7,923 nucleotides of DNA from Sphingobacteriaceae bacterium (GTDB lineage Bacteria; Bacteroidota; Bacteroidia; Sphingobacteriales; Sphingobacteriaceae), in the NCBI GenBank assembly GCA_025450155.1, contig JANWIB010000107.1, positions 1-7,923 of the forward strand, read 5' to 3'. The position numbers were made by a program, and so were the translations under genes. This document shows positions 6,881-7,923 of the stretch, piece by piece (the stretch's first letter is position 1; each line of letters starts with the position of its first letter). The notes under the pieces were generated by a model. It was not told where the DNA came from. It was given only the letters and a program-made list of their open reading frames with translations, and made no database searches.

Positions 6881-6911
6881 TTGATTATCTTTTTGAGTGA
6901 GCTTAATTCTG
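6881..6911 (+). promoter_or_regulatory. Promoter candidate for the HMA and outer-membrane protein genes
   Basis: TTG (6881-6883) is followed after 20 nt by TAATTCTG (6904-6911). This matches the Bacteroidota pattern TTG-N17-23-TAnnTTTG with one mismatch in the -7 box and ideal spacing. Transcription would start around 6917, giving a leader of about 20-25 nt to the ATG at 6940. It would allow expression of the HMA and outer-membrane genes independently of the HYC_CC_PP gene. Confidence 0.5.
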
Positions 6912-6939
6912 TTATCAATAATTTAAAATCCAATCAAAA

Positions 6940-7422
6940 ATGAAAACGATATTCTTCTTTATAGCCCTGTTCCTTTCTGTGGCTGCAAACGCCCAGGTAA
7001 AAAAAGTTTCTTTACAAGCCAGCGGCCTAACCTGCAGCATGTGCAACAACGCGATTAATAAAGCGCTGAAAACGGTAAATTTTGTTGAGAAAGTAGACCC
7101 GGATATTAAAACCGCTACTTTCGAAATTACTTTTAAGCCAAATAGTACGATAGATTTTGAAATTCTTAAAAAGAAGGTAGAAGGTGCCGGTTTCTTTGTT
7201 TCTAAATTCATGGCCACCATCCAATTTAAAAATGTAACGATAAAAGATAATCTACCTGTAACTATTGGCGACAAAACCTTTCAGTTTATCAATCTAAAAG
7301 ATCAATCCTTAAACGGCGAAAAGACAATCAGAGTACTAAATAAGGGGTTTGTTTCTTCAAAGGAATATAAAAAGAATGCTTTAGCTGCTGCAAATGCTAA
7401 AGTATACCTTGTTAGTCTTTAA
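6940..7422 (+). CDS. Secreted heavy-metal-associated (HMA) domain protein
   Basis: The 160-residue protein has a signal peptide (MKTIFFFIALFLSVAANA, cleavage likely after A18), so it acts in the periplasm or outside the inner membrane. Residues about 20-86 form one ferredoxin-like HMA domain. The metal loop is GLTCSMCNNAI with C32 and C35, followed by the helix AINKAL, the strand ATFEITF, and a second helix FEILKKKVEGAGFFV. The CxxC loop in this family binds soft metals, typically Cu(I) and sometimes Zn or Hg. The remaining 70 or so residues (TIQFKNVTIKDNLPVTIGDKTFQFI...KVYLVSL) are a beta-rich extension absent from plain copper chaperones such as CopZ, which are about 70 residues long and cytoplasmic. 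The stop is 6 bp before the next gene, so co-transcription with the outer-membrane protein is very likely. An A-rich leader without a Shine-Dalgarno sequence precedes the ATG. Confidence 0.9.
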   Translation: MKTIFFFIALFLSVAANAQVKKVSLQASGLTCSMCNNAINKALKTVNFVEKVDPDIKTATFEITFKPNSTIDFEILKKKVEGAGFFVSKFMATIQFKNVTIKDNLPVTIGDKTFQFINLKDQSLNGEKTIRVLNKGFVSSKEYKKNALAAANAKVYLVSL

Positions 7423-7428
7423 TTGACC

Positions 7429-7923
7429 ATGAAGGCCGGATTTCTTTTACTTGCATTGCTCCTACTTTCCGCCCGAATTCAGGCTCAGGAATTGTATGTA
7501 TTTACCGAACCCGCTAGCAATATGGCTGCCAGAAGCATCGGATTACGATTAAATAATTCTTTTATGAAAAAAAAAGAATCTTCCGGCCTAAGCTATCAAT
7601 TAATGCCGGAGATTATGCTTGGAGCGTCTGGAAAAATTATGTTTCATGCTGATATATTCTTCAGCAATCGAAATAAAAGCTTTAATGCCGAAGGCGGCAG
7701 TATTTATGCGAAGTATCGTTTTTTAAGTGTGGATGATGTACAAAAGCATTTTCGAATGGCGGCATTTGCCAGGGCAGGTGTAAACAACAGCCTCGTTAAC
7801 CAACAAGAGATTAACCTCTATGGGTATAACAGTGGCTGGGAAACCGGCATAGTAGCTACGCAATTGCTGCACAAGGTGGCCTTGTCATCCAGTCTTTCAT
7901 TTATCAAAGCGTTAGATAATAAC
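7429..7923 (+). CDS. Outer-membrane beta-barrel-like protein (cut by right edge)
   Basis: An open frame of 165 codons runs from the ATG at 7429 to the end of the window without a stop. The N-terminus is a signal peptide (MKAGFLLLALLLLSARIQA, cleavage likely before QELY). The mature part begins LYVFTEPASNMAARSIGLRLNN and continues with alternating polar/apolar, aromatic-ended stretches typical of transmembrane beta-strands: LMPEIMLGASGKIMFHADIFFSN, GGSIYAKYRFLS, FRMAAFARAGVNN, GIVATQLLHKVALSSSLSFI. I recognise the overall pattern as that of Bacteroidota outer-membrane proteins found beside secreted HMA proteins, but I cannot give it a named family with certainty. It is not a PorP/SprF protein. 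It starts only 6 bp after the HMA gene, which argues for one transcript and a shared role, perhaps passage of metal across the outer membrane. No ribosome-binding site is seen, and translational coupling is possible. Confidence 0.82.
   Translation, partial: MKAGFLLLALLLLSARIQAQELYVFTEPASNMAARSIGLRLNNSFMKKKESSGLSYQLMPEIMLGASGKIMFHADIFFSNRNKSFNAEGGSIYAKYRFLSVDDVQKHFRMAAFARAGVNNSLVNQQEINLYGYNSGWETGIVATQLLHKVALSSSLSFIKALDNN

Noticed and set aside
6836..6939. Terminator between the HYC_CC_PP and HMA genes.
   Set aside because: Only a weak 6-bp stem with a G-U pair can be drawn around 6863-6885, with no T-run that fits, so it is not called.
6915..7274. Minus-strand open frame of 119 codons.
   Set aside because: It is antisense to the HMA gene, which has a signal peptide and a CxxC loop.

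Overview
The window looks like chromosomal DNA from a member of the Bacteroidota, most likely the Chitinophagaceae/Sphingobacteriaceae side of the phylum. The evidence is a large secreted protein with a gliding-motility-type (CHU_C / type B) T9SS sorting domain, a HYC_CC_PP family protein, a stand-alone isoamylase early-set protein, AT-rich leaders without clear Shine-Dalgarno sequences, and several matches to the Bacteroidota -7 box TAnnTTTG. I see no rRNA, tRNA, CRISPR array, transposase or integrase.

Left part (1-1615), all genes on the minus strand: the N-terminal part of a PAS-domain signalling protein that runs off the left edge; a 356-bp gene-free stretch ending in a perfect 16-bp-arm hairpin terminator; a 95-residue isoamylase-early-set/CBM48-like protein; and a 117-residue DUF1801 protein. 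The last two lie 102 bp apart in the same direction and may be co-transcribed.

Middle (1616-6362): a 178-bp divergent intergenic region with a 12-bp palindrome separates the DUF1801 gene from a 1522-residue plus-strand gene. That gene appears to start at TTG, which is the only start that gives a complete signal peptide. The protein has three modules of about 360-400 residues. Each opens with YW(V/I)G...NW...NW/HW...SGG...FDANSF and resembles a beta-solenoid. Ig/PKD-like domains and the C-terminal T9SS type B domain follow. It is probably a cell-surface or released adhesin-like protein.

Right part (6458-7923), all plus strand: a HYC_CC_PP family protein (Cys-rich, exported or membrane-anchored), a secreted single-domain HMA protein with a CSMC metal-binding loop, and, 6 bp after it, an outer-membrane beta-barrel-like protein cut by the right edge. 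Together they look like an envelope metal-handling cassette. Copper is the most natural guess from the HMA motif, but neither the metal nor the direction of transport can be read from the sequence.

The best candidates for undescribed biology are the three-gene Cys-rich/HMA/outer-membrane cassette and the repeated module of the giant T9SS protein.
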